From: Ichthyophthirius multifiliis
Lineage: Eukaryota > Ciliophora > Oligohymenophorea > Hymenostomatida
Assembly: GCF_000220395.1 (NCBI RefSeq)
Contig: NW_004085864.1
Span: 2,570 to 30,537, forward strand
DNA: 27,968 nucleotides
Direction of reading: 5' to 3'
A program made the translations under genes and the position numbers. This document shows, one piece after another, positions 12,026-23,208 of this stretch. The stretch's first letter is position 1. Each line of letters opens with the position of its first letter. The notes below the pieces were generated by a model, which worked only from the letters and a program-made list of their open reading frames with translations, did not search any database and was not told the origin of the DNA.

Positions 12026-13407
12026 ATGAATAAACTCATTATATCTTTATCAATAATAACCTGTATTTTTAGTTTAAAAGTTCTTAAACACTAATGTGCC
12101 CATGACAAAATGTAAAAATTATACAAATCAGAATCAATCACACCTGATATTGAGTCTTAAGATGTCCGTAATCTAATTAAAAAAACCCCTCGTAATATCG
12201 TAATCACCTACGATATGACTTATTTCTAATCATTAAATTAAAATTAATCTTATAAAAAAGTAATTAATTATTGCGAGAAAGCGATAAAATTAGCAATTGA
12301 ATATTTTTCTCGTCTAATAAAAATAATCCCAAGATCTGAATAAAATATGAGAATAAAAAATACTAAATGCGGAATAGTTACTATTCCTCAAAAAGATAAA
12401 TCTAAAGGATAAAATTCTGATTTACATTTATATATATCATATAAAATTGAAAATGATAAAGAATATTTAGCCTATGCATTATAGTGTTAACATGTAGCAG
12501 GCATAGGACCTACTCATGGTTCAATTAACTTCAATTTAGATAAAATGCCAAAGTTCGAATAAAATGCTTTTATTGAATTTGAAGATTTAATGGAAGTAGT
12601 TATCCATGAAATAACTCATGTATTAGGTTTTAGTGATCATGATATGTCTAAATGGATATTACCTAAGGGAACTACTCATGCTTTTGTTACAACAAAAATA
12701 AAGGAAGTTAATACTGTGTTGCTCAAAACTCCTAACGTTTTGAAGTTTGCTCGAGAATATTTTGGATGTTCTATCTTAGAAGGTATGCCTCTTTAACATT
12801 TAGGAGGCGAAGATTCTGTTAAATTCTCATTGGCCAAACACAATTATCCAAAACGAATATATGAATACATCTACATCATCTACTTAGGCCCATTTTAGTG
12901 GTTTTACAACGAATCTTCTAAGAGACACAGGTTACTATGCTGAAATAAACGCCTCTATGGAAGAATAAATGTTTATGGAAAAGGAAAAGGCTGTGAATAC
13001 GTCATGCGCAAATGTGATACTACTTTTAGAGAATATTGTAATCCTGAAACTGACGTTGGAATATGTGACTTTTATCACCATAGTTTTGCTAATTGTAAAG
13101 CTGGTTTATATAATGATTCTGATTGTAATAATTTATTTGCCTACAAAGATGGAAAATGCTGGGATATTAATAGTATATATAATAAAGAAGCTTATACAAA
13201 ATAAAATGGAACTAAATTTGGTACTGATTCGAAATGTTTTAACGGAACCTTATTGGGTAAAAATATAAAAAAAAGATAAAATACAGGGCAATTGCTATTA
13301 ATATGAATGTAGTACAAATGGATAATAACTCACTATATATGTAGGATAAGTAAAATTAATTTCTGTAGTGCCATGGAATATGCTTAAATAATCAATGTCT
13401 TTGTCTT
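12026..13407 (+). CDS. Leishmanolysin-like zinc metallopeptidase (M8), best copy, 3' end at gap (copy 3)
   Basis: A secreted or surface zinc endopeptidase of the leishmanolysin (gp63, M8) family. ATG 12026 opens a signal peptide (MNKLIISLSIITCIFS), then the propeptide motif HQCAHDK (residues 22-28), whose Cys24 fits the family's cysteine switch. ITYDMTYF and IEYFSRLIKIIPRS follow, then the zinc-binding HEITHVLGFSDHD with His194, Glu195 and His198, and then LGGEDS. TAA and TAG are read as Gln throughout. The frame is clean from 12026 to about 12820. Beyond that an extra T near 12822 brings a TGA at 12941-12943, so the literal ORF has 305 codons plus stop. A missing T near 12971 restores the frame, and lost A's near 13258-13272 break it again. 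The third zinc ligand (SHW) and the Cys-rich region are therefore present but partly out of frame. It also carries the 110-base deletion seen in copy 1. Indels in homopolymers close to the gap suggest sequence error. No other copy in this window retains HExxH. Confidence 0.88.
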
Positions 13408-13427
13408 NNNNNNNNNNNNNNNNNNNN
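13408..13427. other. Assembly gap (20 N)
   Basis: Twenty Ns interrupt the sequence, probably a placeholder of unknown true length. The left side stops inside the EGF-like tail of one leishmanolysin copy. The right side begins just after the HEITH codons of the next, at FSDHD. The missing DNA should hold at least the 3' end of copy 3 and the 5' half of copy 4. Confidence 0.95.
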
Positions 13428-14359
13428 TTTAGTGATCATGATATGTCTAAATGGATATTACTAAGGGAACTACTCATGCTTTTGTTACAACAAAATAAAG
13501 GAAGTTAATACTGTGTTGCTCAAAACTCCTAACGTTTTGTAGGTTTGCTCGATAATATTTCGATTGTCCTCTCTTAGAAGGTATGCCTCTTTAACATTTA
13601 GGAGGCGAAGATTCTGTTAAATCTCATTGGCCAAACACAATTATCCAAAACGAATACATGAATACATCTACATCATCTACTTAGGCCCATTTTAGTGGTT
13701 TTACAACGAATCTTCTAAGAGACACAGGTTACTATGCTGAAATAAACGCCTCTATGGAAGAATAAATGTTTTATGGAAAAGGAAAAGGCTGTGAATACGT
13801 TTATCGTAAATGTGATACTACTTTTAGAGAATATTGTAATCCTGAAACTGACGTTGGAATATGTGACTTTTATCACCATAGTTTTGCTAATTGTAAAGCT
13901 GGTTTATATAATGATTCTGATTGTAATAATTTATTTGCCTACAAAAATGGAAAATGTTGGGATGTTAACAGTGAATATAACACAGATATTTATAGAAAAT
14001 AAAATGGAACTAAATTTGGTACTGATTCGAAATGTTTTAACGGAACCTTATTGGGTAAAAAATATAAAAAAAAAGATAAAATACAGGGCAATTGCTATTA
14101 ATATGAATGTAGTACAAATGGATAATAACTAACTATATTTGTAGATTAAGTATAACTCATTTGTACAAAAAATTTAGAATAAAAAACAGTAGTGAATTAT
14201 CAGGGATATATTTAATGCCCATAAAATATATAAGAATTTTGTGGGTTTAAAAAAATGTGTCCCAATTTCTGTAGTGCTAACGGAATATGTTTAAAAAACT
14301 AATGTATTTGTATTAAAGGATACTTTGGAGAAGATTGCTCTAAAAATAATCTCAAATGA
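13428..14359 (+). CDS. Leishmanolysin-like metallopeptidase (M8), C-terminal part with EGF-like domain (copy 4)
   Basis: 5'-partial at the gap. It begins at FSDHD, directly downstream of where HEITH would be. The first 150 bases hold several small indels relative to copy 3 (missing C near 13462, missing A near 13493, extra bases near 13540). From about 13574 the frame is fully open to TGA 14357-14359. It encodes LGGEDSVKSHWPN (His is the likely third zinc ligand), QNEYMN (Met-turn), RDTGYYAEINASMEEQMF, the Cys-rich block RKCDTTFREYCNPETD with CDFYHHSFANC, and a C-terminal EGF-like module CPNFCSANGICLKNQCICIK then GYFGEDC, followed by NNLK and the stop. This is the only complete tail in the window and the reference for the other copies. 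It converges on the phosphatase ending at 14721. Function is as for copy 3, if the missing 5' part is intact. Confidence 0.87.
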
Positions 14360-14720
14360 GAAAAATAAATTTTATTAATTTTATAATATATATAATAAAA
14401 AAATTATAAAAATTATAAATAATAAATGTAAAAAATTAGAATTTTTATTTTTGATATAATATAATATTATATTAAATTAAGTTTATTATGAAAAAAAAAA
14501 AAAATTAAATTAAAAAAATATAAAAAAATTTTTTTAAAAATAATTTCTAATATAAAAATAAACTAATTTTAATAACATATAAATAAAATTTAAAAATTAT
14601 AAAAAAATAATTAAAAAAATATAAATATAAAAATTTATATAATTTATATAAATAAATATATTATTATATATATATATATATATATTTTAAGTATTCATAT
14701 ATTTATATATATAATTTTTT
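14360..14720. other. Short convergent spacer, leishmanolysin 4 / phosphatase 2
   Basis: About 360 bases of nearly pure A/T with a TA tract around 14665-14688. No gene is seen. It must contain the 3' ends of both convergent genes. It is far shorter than the 2.2-kb equivalent in module 1. Confidence 0.65.
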
Positions 14721-16117
14721 TCATAATTATTATTTAGATTCTATTTTAATTTGTTCTACTTAAACGTTTTTTTTTCTAAAAATATATCTTATCTTATATA
14801 AAAATATAATTAAAATGCACAAAACAATAGCTAAAAGTATCCAAAAACCTATTTACCACATTGTTATTTTTTATTCTTTAGGCTTAACTTATTTATCACA
14901 ATAAGAGCTTACGTCTTTATGTATATATGCTGACATTATTGCTTTAAAATCACTATATTTACATACATCTTATCCATTGCAAATTTTAAGATATCTTCCA
15001 TTAAATTTAACTTTAACATAATGTTATTTATCTTAATCATCCTCATATAACTCGAAAATATAATTGGATGCAAATACTGGCATTAATTCACAAAATTCAG
15101 ATTATTATTAATTTTATTAATAAGATTAAAGACATTCTTAACTCTATTAATTCAAAATTATCATTAAAGAATTTATTTATGAATCATGAGTTGATGCTAT
15201 AGTTATTTTACGAGGGTTTACATTTTTTATCTTAGATTCAAATTCTTCTAAAAGGAATTTGATATATGGAGTTAAAATTAACTTCTTACTAAAGGAGTGA
15301 AATATGTAACAACCTTATAAAAGCTTTTTATATAATTTAAAAGTTCATACTCTTATATGGTTAAATTATAGTTAATACCTAAGAATCTTGAAGTAGTTAC
15401 CCAGTCTACAAAAGCTGAAATATTTTTAACATCTAAAGTATAACTTATGCCTACTTTTGCAGCTATTTAATTCACTTGATTTTCATATTTTTTGTAAAAT
15501 TGTTCTAACATTACAATGTTTTTTTAAAGGTTTTCTGCTTTGAATTTTGATTTCGAAGGTTTACATTTAAATTTAAGAATATTTAATTCATCATTATATT
15601 ATTATATCACATAAGGATAAAAGCCCTCAGGTAAAGCAAACCTTAAATTATTATTGTAAACAAAATCATTTACTTATTATGCACGCTATTATTATTAATT
15701 CTAATGATATGGAGCTTCTTTTAAATTATCAGCTAAATTTTGAGGTAATGCTATGCCAGTTCTGAGAGGATATAAACCATATAAGAAACTTTATAAACTC
15801 TATAAAGTTCTATTTACATTAGAAGAAAATGCATATATACTATCAATATCATAATTTTCTGGAAGAAATCTTTTTTCACCAACATATTCTTAACGCACAA
15901 GATTGCCGAAATTATAGTGTTAAAGCATACCAACTGATGTTAATTATCCTTCTTTTTGTTTATAAAATTTATAATCAGGCTTATCTTTTATTACTTTAGA
16001 ATTAACTGAATATCTTGCTCCGTGACGCATAGCTATTTAAACCATTTTAAGATTTAAAGCAGAAAAAGCTTCATTTATTAGCATAATAAAAAATAAACAT
16101 TTTACAAAAGATTTCAT
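14721..16117 (-). pseudogene. Membrane histidine acid phosphatase, single frameshift (copy 2)
   Basis: Branch 2 histidine phosphatase. From ATG at 16117: signal peptide MKSFVKCLFFIMLINEAFSA, RHGARYS (residues 31-37, nucleophile His32), SSNVNRTLQSLQSF, the proton-donor region ASTHDSQ, a C-terminal membrane helix around IGFWILLAIVLCILIIFLY, an Arg/Lys stop-transfer and a short cytoplasmic tail to TGA 14721-14723. Compared with the intact copy at 23209, one base is missing near 15284 (GTAAGAAG for GTAAGTAAG). Read literally this destroys the frame ahead of ASTHD and leads to an early TGA, losing the proton donor and the membrane anchor. With that single base the frame would run through to the end. 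It may therefore be a very young pseudogene or a sequence error. It is convergent with leishmanolysin copy 4. Confidence 0.87.
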
Positions 16118-16883
16118 ATTTTATAATTAATTTTATATTTTTAATAATAATATTTATATAAATATATGAATATATATTATATAAATTTCTATTTAATATT
16201 TTTTTTTTTTTCATTAAATCATATAAATATATATTTTACAAATATTTTTCTGATATCTTATAAAATAAAAAATATAAATCTATTATTAAAATATTATTAA
16301 AATGTTTTATATATTTTTATAAAAGTTAATTTAATAAAAGTAATAGATAAAAATAATTTTCTTACGTATATTAAAATGAATAATTAGATCTATAAAATTA
16401 TTAAAGTATATAACATATAAAATACATATATATTATGTATCATATAAATTATAAAAGATAATAGATTTTTTTAAAATTTAAATAATAAATTTTATATTTA
16501 ATATATTTTTTTTAATAAATATATCTAAATAGAATTTTTTATATGTCATGATAATAATATTGATATAATATTGTAAATTAAACATAAATATCATTATATA
16601 TTTTTAATATTAATTTAAAAGTTTATTAAATATTATCTCTTTTTATATATATATATTTAAATTAATTTTTTATTATTAAAAATTATATATTTTTATTTTA
16701 TAATTTAATTTATTTATTAAAGATATTAAAATAAGCTTTTTAAAAAACAAATAAAAAAATATAACTATATACAATAAATTTCTTTTTAATTTGTTCAAAA
16801 TAAAATATGAATCAATAATATAACAAATCCTAAAATGGATATGATATATATATTTTTATTTAAAAAAACAATAATTTATTAAT

Positions 16884-16920
16884 TTTTAGATTGAAATTAA
16901 TTAAAATTTCCTTTTAAATT
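16884..16920. promoter_or_regulatory. Conserved element upstream of phosphatase 2
   Basis: Nearly identical to 5151-5190 (core TAGATTGAAATTAATTAAAA then TTTCCTTTTAAATT), about 0.77 kb upstream of the phosphatase start. Candidate regulatory element only. Confidence 0.35.
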
Positions 16921-17664
16921 AGTTAATAATATAAATAATTTGTGAAAAATTTATTTTATATTATAAATTTATTTTATAATTTTTTTTTATTCTTTTATAA
17001 ATATTTAAATTTCTAAAAACTTTATATTTATAATAATTTTAGTATTTAATTTATTCAGGATTTTTAAAAATGTTTCTTAAAATTCTGTAAAAGATTATTC
17101 TTATATCATAATGATAAAAAAAATTAATTTATTTATATTTTTTAAATTTTTATAAAAAAAATTAAATAATAAAAAAAAAATATCTTTCTTTAATCATTTT
17201 TTCAAAATTTTAGAAAAAAAATTAAATATATATTATATTATATATAAATATATTTTTTATATATAATGTTTGAATAAAAATATTATAATAATTATATAAT
17301 ATAATTTAAAATAAAAAATATTATTTACAAGAACTTATTAATATTTAAAATAAAATAAAAATTAAATTTGTATAAAAATATATTATAAAACTATAAAAAA
17401 AATTTATAAATAATATAATTTATTTTTAAAAATTAATAAATTATAAAAAAAAGAAAAAATTCATATAAAAAACATCTATTTAAATTTAATATATATAAAA
17501 AAAAAGTTTATAATTTATAAAAAAATAATATGAATATATATATATATATATATAAATATATTTATCTTTATATAAATTTATTTATATATTTTTTTTTATT
17601 TTTTTTTATATATTTAACATATAAATTTTTTCTATTTTAATATATAATTATTATTAATAAAATA

Positions 17665-17688
17665 TTTTTTTTTTTTTTTTTTTTTTTT
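17665..17688. repeat. Poly-T tract (24)
   Basis: Twenty-four consecutive T, the longest homopolymer seen in the window. Confidence 0.9.
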
Positions 17689-18127
17689 ATTGTCTGATTA
17701 TCAAAACAATATAAAATTACTTTTTTTTATTAATAGTAATAAGTTAAGAATTTTAATATAAATTATATAAAAATACAAAAATATAATAAATAATAAAAAT
17801 AATATATTAATGTTTATTATTAACATTCATTTTTTTTTTATTATAATTTTTTATTTCCTCTACAAAAATAAATATTATCATTTACAGATGTTATACAATT
17901 AAACTAATTTTTTTTTATTTTATTTTAAAATTAAAAAAATTAGTGTAAAAATATGAATTAAATAATATAAATGCGTATATAAAATATTAATAATATTTAA
18001 TTAATATAATTATTATATTTATATAAAATAAAATAAAATAAAAATAAAAATAAAAATTAAAATTAAAATTACTCCTATAACTAAAAATTTTTCAATATAT
18101 AACAAAAAAAAGTTAATAAAATAGAAA

Positions 18128-19207
18128 ACGAAACATGTTATAACCTTTTTTTTATTATTTATTTATTTTTGATTAAAAAGTCATTAAACACTAACTGTCC
18201 ACGATAAAATCAAAAAAAAGCATAAATAAAAATAAAACCTACATGACATGGAATCTTTAGATATTATTAATTTACAAATAACTCCACATAATATGGTAAT
18301 AACCTACGATATGTCTCATTTCGAAGCATTTCCTTCAAATGCTTAAATAAAATGTTAACTATTTCCCGCGAAAAAACCATATAATTCGCAATTGAATATT
18401 TTTCTCATTTAATAAATATAATTCCAAGATCTAAATCATAAATGACATATTGAAATTCTAAATGTAAAGATATTAAAATTCCTACAATAGACATGAATAG
18501 AGGGAAAAATTCTGATTTAAATTTATATGTATAATATAACACGAATGAAGAAGAAGATTATTAAGCCTAGTCATATTTAACTTAGGCCTTTTTTAGTGCT
18601 TTTACAGCCAATATTTTAAGGGACACAGGTTTCTATGCTGAAATAAACGTCTCTATGGAAGAATAAATGTTTTATGGAAAAGGAAAAGGCTGTGAGCATG
18701 TTATGGATAAATGTAGAACTTCAAGAAGAGAATATTGTAATCCTGAAACTGACTATTTTTTATGCGATTTTTACCACCATGGTTCTTCTAAATGTAGAGT
18801 TAGTATATTTAATGATGCTGGTTGAAATAATTTATTAAACGATTCTTAACAAATAAGGTATATTCAAAGATCATGGAATCAAATTTGGGATTGATTTAAG
18901 ATGTGTTAATGGAAATTTATTGAATAAAAAAAAACATATAAAAAATTATAATATCAATGTAATTCTAATAGATAATAATTCATTTTATGTGTAGGATAAA
19001 TACAACTTATTTATAGATAAAATTAGAAAAAAAAACAGTAGAAAATTATAATGGATATATTTTATGTTCGGAAAGCATACAAGAGTTTTGTGGGTTTAAA
19101 AAAATATGCCCGAATTTCTGTAGTAAAACTGATATTGCTTAAAAAATAAATATCGTTGTAAAAAAGGATTCTTTGGGGAAAATTACTCTAATAATAAACA
19201 TATTTGA
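18128..19207 (+). pseudogene. Degenerate leishmanolysin-like gene lacking active site (copy 5)
   Basis: Decayed M8 metallopeptidase. The start position reads ACG (18128-18130) instead of the ATG at 26588-26590 in copy 6. Propeptide remnants near 18177-18215 are followed by a block aligned to MVITYDMSHF (near 18293-18325) and the IEYFSHLI remnant near 18400. Near 18575 a deletion of about 400 bases joins the mid-domain to the segment aligned to TQAYFSGFTTN, removing HEITH, the third His and the Met-turn. From there a good frame runs (RDTGFYAEINVSMEEQMFYG, YCNPETD, CDFYHHGSSKC) until a Cys codon becomes TGA at 18823-18825. Further shifts follow, and the EGF-like remnant ends at TGA 19205-19207. 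It mirrors copy 2 in module 1, but its deletion breakpoints differ. Confidence 0.85.
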
Positions 19208-20284
19208 TAAAAATAGATATATTCATTTTTTTTATTTTGTATAAAATAAAATATATTAAAAAAATTTTAATTTTTAATATATTTTTTATTTTGATGAATA
19301 ATTTAAATAATTAATTAATATATTTTTAATAAAAATAATAATTAAATTATAAAAAAATATATAAAAATATATTTATTATAATAATATTAATTAATAAATC
19401 TTACATTATTAATAAATTTAAAAAATAAAATATACTTATATATAAATAAAGCAATTTATTTTTTAAAAATATCATATTTCAAAATATGTTTAAGTTGTTT
19501 TTTTAAACTATGAGAAATATAAATAAATTTAAATAATTTATAAATAATTTTAAAAATTAAATTTTTATGAATAGATGGTTGATGAAAAAAAATTATATGA
19601 TTTGTGTTTTAAAATAACTTATTGTTTATTTTTGTAATATTAGAACTTATAATCGTTATAAACTTACATTTTTTATTTTATAATATAATAATAGAAAATT
19701 TAATATAAGCTTTTTATGTTTATTATTTCATATAAAAATAAAATATTTATTATAAATATTTTATATTTTTTTATATATTATAAAGACAATAATTTTTTTT
19801 TTTAAAATAATATATAAATAAATATAAATATAAATAATTTAATAAAAAAATAAATATATTAATAAATATTTTTTATATATATATATAATATTTTATAATA
19901 TATTTATTTTTATATGAAATAAACTCTTAATATAAATTATAAATAATTTTATTCGAAATTTTTTAAATAAAAACTATTTCACATTTGTATAAATTTTTTA
20001 TATTCATTATGATTTTTTATTTTAAAATTAATTTTAACAAACTAAATATTATACAATCAATTTAAAATTGACATAAATTAAATATAAAAAACTATAATTA
20101 AAATTTAGTTTATAAAATTATTTTTATTCTAATAAAAATATATTAATTTAATATAATTATTAAAATAAATATAGGATTGATAATAAAAAAATATTATAAT
20201 AAATTATCATAAAAGTTAAAAAATATTATTAAAACAATAATATAATCTTGATTATAAGTCTTAAAAATTATAAAATTAAAAACA
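19208..20284. other. AT-rich spacer
   Basis: No gene is seen. Patches align with 7474-8669 (module 1), but the (TA)20 tract is absent here and only short TA runs occur near 19877-19888. Confidence 0.6.
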
Positions 20285-20540
20285 CAAGTGTCTCGTTAAT
20301 AAAATGTAAAAAAGTCTATTAATTTTCATAAATCTAATTAAATATTTTTCTCTTTTAATAAAAAATATACTAATATTTGAATTAAAAATGAAATATTATT
20401 AATATTATTCCAAATATGGGTTAATTTAAAAGATATAATATATATTTTTAATAACTGGACCATATTTCTGATTTTTAGTAGCTTAAAAAATATATATCAG
20501 GATTTCCGTAATAAAATACATATAGACTAAATATTAAGCA
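20285..20540 (+). pseudogene. Ancient relic of leishmanolysin N-terminal region
   Basis: Partner of the relic at 8670-8960, with the same order of blocks (propeptide-like near 20285-20315, IEYFSxLIKI-like near 20335-20385). Both relics then share a further conserved stretch containing CAGGATTTCCGTAATAAAAT. No reading frame survives, and the family assignment is tentative. Confidence 0.35.
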
Positions 20541-21239
20541 TTTATGATAATGAATTCAATAAAAATGATTAAGTATTAAAATAAACTATGTATATTTATC
20601 AGTATTTTCTATTATTTATTGAAAAAGAAAACTTTTTATTTAATTATTTAAATTATATGTTCTTTTGAAATAAGATTAAGAATTTTAGTTTTTTAATTTT
20701 AATATTTTTTTTTATAATAACGTTATTATTATTTATCATATTAAACGAATAATTTAATTAAAAAAATTAAAGTGAAATGATAAAGATAAACAATATTATA
20801 GAATTTCAAGTTTAATTATTAAAAAATTAGATAATAAAAATAAAACAAAAATATATTATTTAAAATAAATATATTTTATATTAAATTAAATTAATATAAT
20901 TATAAAAATATAATTAAATTATCAATTTAAATATGCCTTAAATATTCAAACCTATTATTTATAAATATATGTAAAGAATATTTATTAAATAAAAAATAAT
21001 AAAAAATCTTTTTTTTTTAACAAATAAAATAAAATATAGTAAAAAAATTAAAATTATATAATTTTTAAAAAAAATCTAAAGTCATACTTTAAGTAATAAA
21101 AAAAATATATTTCGTTTCGTATTAGATTTTAAATAGTAAAAAAAATTAAAAATTGATATTTAAATTATTTTATAAATAATAATATGTGTATATACTTATT
21201 TATATGTATATAAAATTAAATAAATATAATATAAAAAAA

Positions 21240-21248
<9 letters not shown>

Positions 21249-21270
<22 letters not shown>
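21249..21270. repeat. (AT)11 microsatellite at inferred module junction
   Basis: Eleven AT units, lying where alignment to module 1 switches from the 3' part to the inter-gene spacer. Confidence 0.85.
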
Positions 21271-21271
<1 letters not shown>

Positions 21272-22078
21272 CATTTTTACAAATACATTTTCTACAACAT
21301 TTTTTTATATTTTATTTAAAATATTTTCTTAAATATATTTTTTTGTAAATATATTAATATATATATTAAATTTTTTGAATTTTTTTTTTTATTTTTATCT
21401 TTTATATTTATCAATTTATAAATTCTTTTTTAATTTTTTTTAAACTTAATCTAAATATATCTCTTTTTTTTTATTTATATTTATTAGATATTTGCAACTA
21501 AAATACTACCAATATTTTTTTTTTATATAATTTTTTTCACCATTTTTAATTTTTAAATCAATTTTTCTCATTTTTTTTAATATAGTATATAAATATTTTT
21601 TAAAAAAAAATATTTATCTTTATTTCAAATATATATATTCTTTTTATTAAAGTTATAAATTCATTATATAATTATTTTATTCTTATTTTTTATATACAAA
21701 ATATATTTATTATACCAAAAACAATAATTTTATTTTTTATTTAAATAAATATGATTTACACATAAGATTTTATCAATAATTTCATTTTAAAAAATATCAA
21801 ATTTTGGTTATATTAATAATTAAAACTTCTTTTGTATTAAAATAAGGATTATACTTTTTTTTTTTTCAAAAAATAAAAAAACTAAGTTTTTTTTTTTCAT
21901 ACAGTGTCTACATAAGTTTTGATTAAATTTTTATAATAATATTTCATTTATATATATTTTATTTAAATTTTTTATATATATTAAATATGTTTATTAATAT
22001 ATTTTAAATATATTATACGTATATATGGTATTTTTATATTTTTTTATTTTTATGTTTTTATATTTTTTTATTTTTTTA

Positions 22079-22510
22079 ATGTTATTTATGAAATGTTTAG
22101 TTTATTCTAAAAATCTTATTATAATTAACTAATAATAATAATATATATAAATTATTAAACATATTTTTTTTTTATTTTTTTTCATTTTTTTACATTTTTT
22201 ATTGTATAAATAATTTTTTTCTATAAAATCATTAGAAATTATAAATATGTGTATATATCTTAGTTTTACCATTAATATTTTTTATTTTTATTTATATTTT
22301 TATTATTATGTAACAAGTTTGGACATCATTAGTTACTATAAGGCAGTTACTAATTTTTTATTAATTTATTGTAAAAAGTAATAAATTATAGTTAGAATTT
22401 ATAAATAAAATATTATTATATTTTATTATTGTTTTTTTTATAAATTAAGCAAATTAATGTTTTAAATTATCTATAGATAGTAAATATAATATGAATAGTT
22501 ATAGTAATAA
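22079..22510. repeat. Conserved non-coding block, partner at 1821-2240
   Basis: Contains GAAATGTTTAGTTTATTCTA near 22089 and ATTATTATGTAACAAGTTT near 22301-22319, then AAGGCAGTTA near 22340, in the same order as in module 1. It is better preserved than the surrounding A/T sequence. Confidence 0.5.
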
Positions 22511-23141
22511 AACTGTTTTTTGTTTTTAAATTTAAAAGTTTTACCTTAATTTTTTTTTTTTATATCTTTTGTTAAAAATCAATTATTATATATAATTTAT
22601 TGGATTTATTAAGAAACAAAAATAAAATAATATATATCATTATAAATATTATTATTTTATTTTATAACAAATACATATTTATGATTTTATTTATATACTT
22701 TTAAAAAATTGTAAAGATTTAAGAATTAAAAAATATGTTTTTTGAAAGTAAAATTTTTTATTAATAAATAAAAAATTTTACAACTTATATTTATTAAAAA
22801 CCATAGAAAATAATTTATAATATAAAATTATTTAAATTTATTTCTTATTTTTATATTTATTTTTAATAAAAAAAAAAAATTAATTAAAAAAATCTATTAA
22901 TTATAATTTTATATCCATAACCTATTTTTAAGGTATGAATTGATTAATTTTTTTTATATTGTAAATAAAATTAGAAATGATCATAAAATTAAAAAAAATA
23001 TTATTAAAAAAAAAAAAATTAATGATATACATAAATATAGATTTATGAAAGATAAATTTTTAATTTCTTGTAATTTATTGCTACAAATATTTTTATTTAA
23101 TAAAAACTATAAAAATTAAAATTAAAATATATTATAAATAT

Positions 23142-23161
23142 TATATATATATATATATATA
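23142..23161. repeat. (TA)10 microsatellite
   Basis: Ten TA units just 3' of the phosphatase 3 stop. Similar TA tracts flank the 3' ends of phosphatases 1 and 2. Confidence 0.85.
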
Positions 23162-23208
23162 TTTATTTATATATATATTTATTTATTAAATATATATTAT
23201 TATTTTTA

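Larger units (their letters stand above)
16118..18127. other. Divergent spacer, phosphatase 2 / degenerate leishmanolysin 5
   Basis: 2.0 kb of A/T-rich DNA with no supported gene, aligned in patches with 4273-6360 and 24604-26587. It holds the conserved element at 16884-16920, a TA tract near 17531-17552 and the poly-T run at 17665-17688. Confidence 0.6.
12026..21190. repeat. Segmental duplication module 2
   Basis: Order: leishmanolysins 3 and 4 (+), short spacer, phosphatase 2 (-), spacer, degenerate leishmanolysin 5 (+), relic, spacer. It is shorter than module 1 between the convergent genes and contains the N gap. Confidence 0.75.
20541..23208. other. AT-rich spacer joining module 2 to module 3
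   Basis: No gene is supported. Up to about 21190 it aligns with 9000-9625. From about 21480 onward it aligns with the spacer that precedes phosphatase 1 (about 1200-2867), so a recombination junction between modules lies near 21190-21480. It includes (AT)11 at 21249-21270 and (TA)10 at 23142-23161. No leishmanolysin gene precedes phosphatase 3, unlike the other two. Confidence 0.55.
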
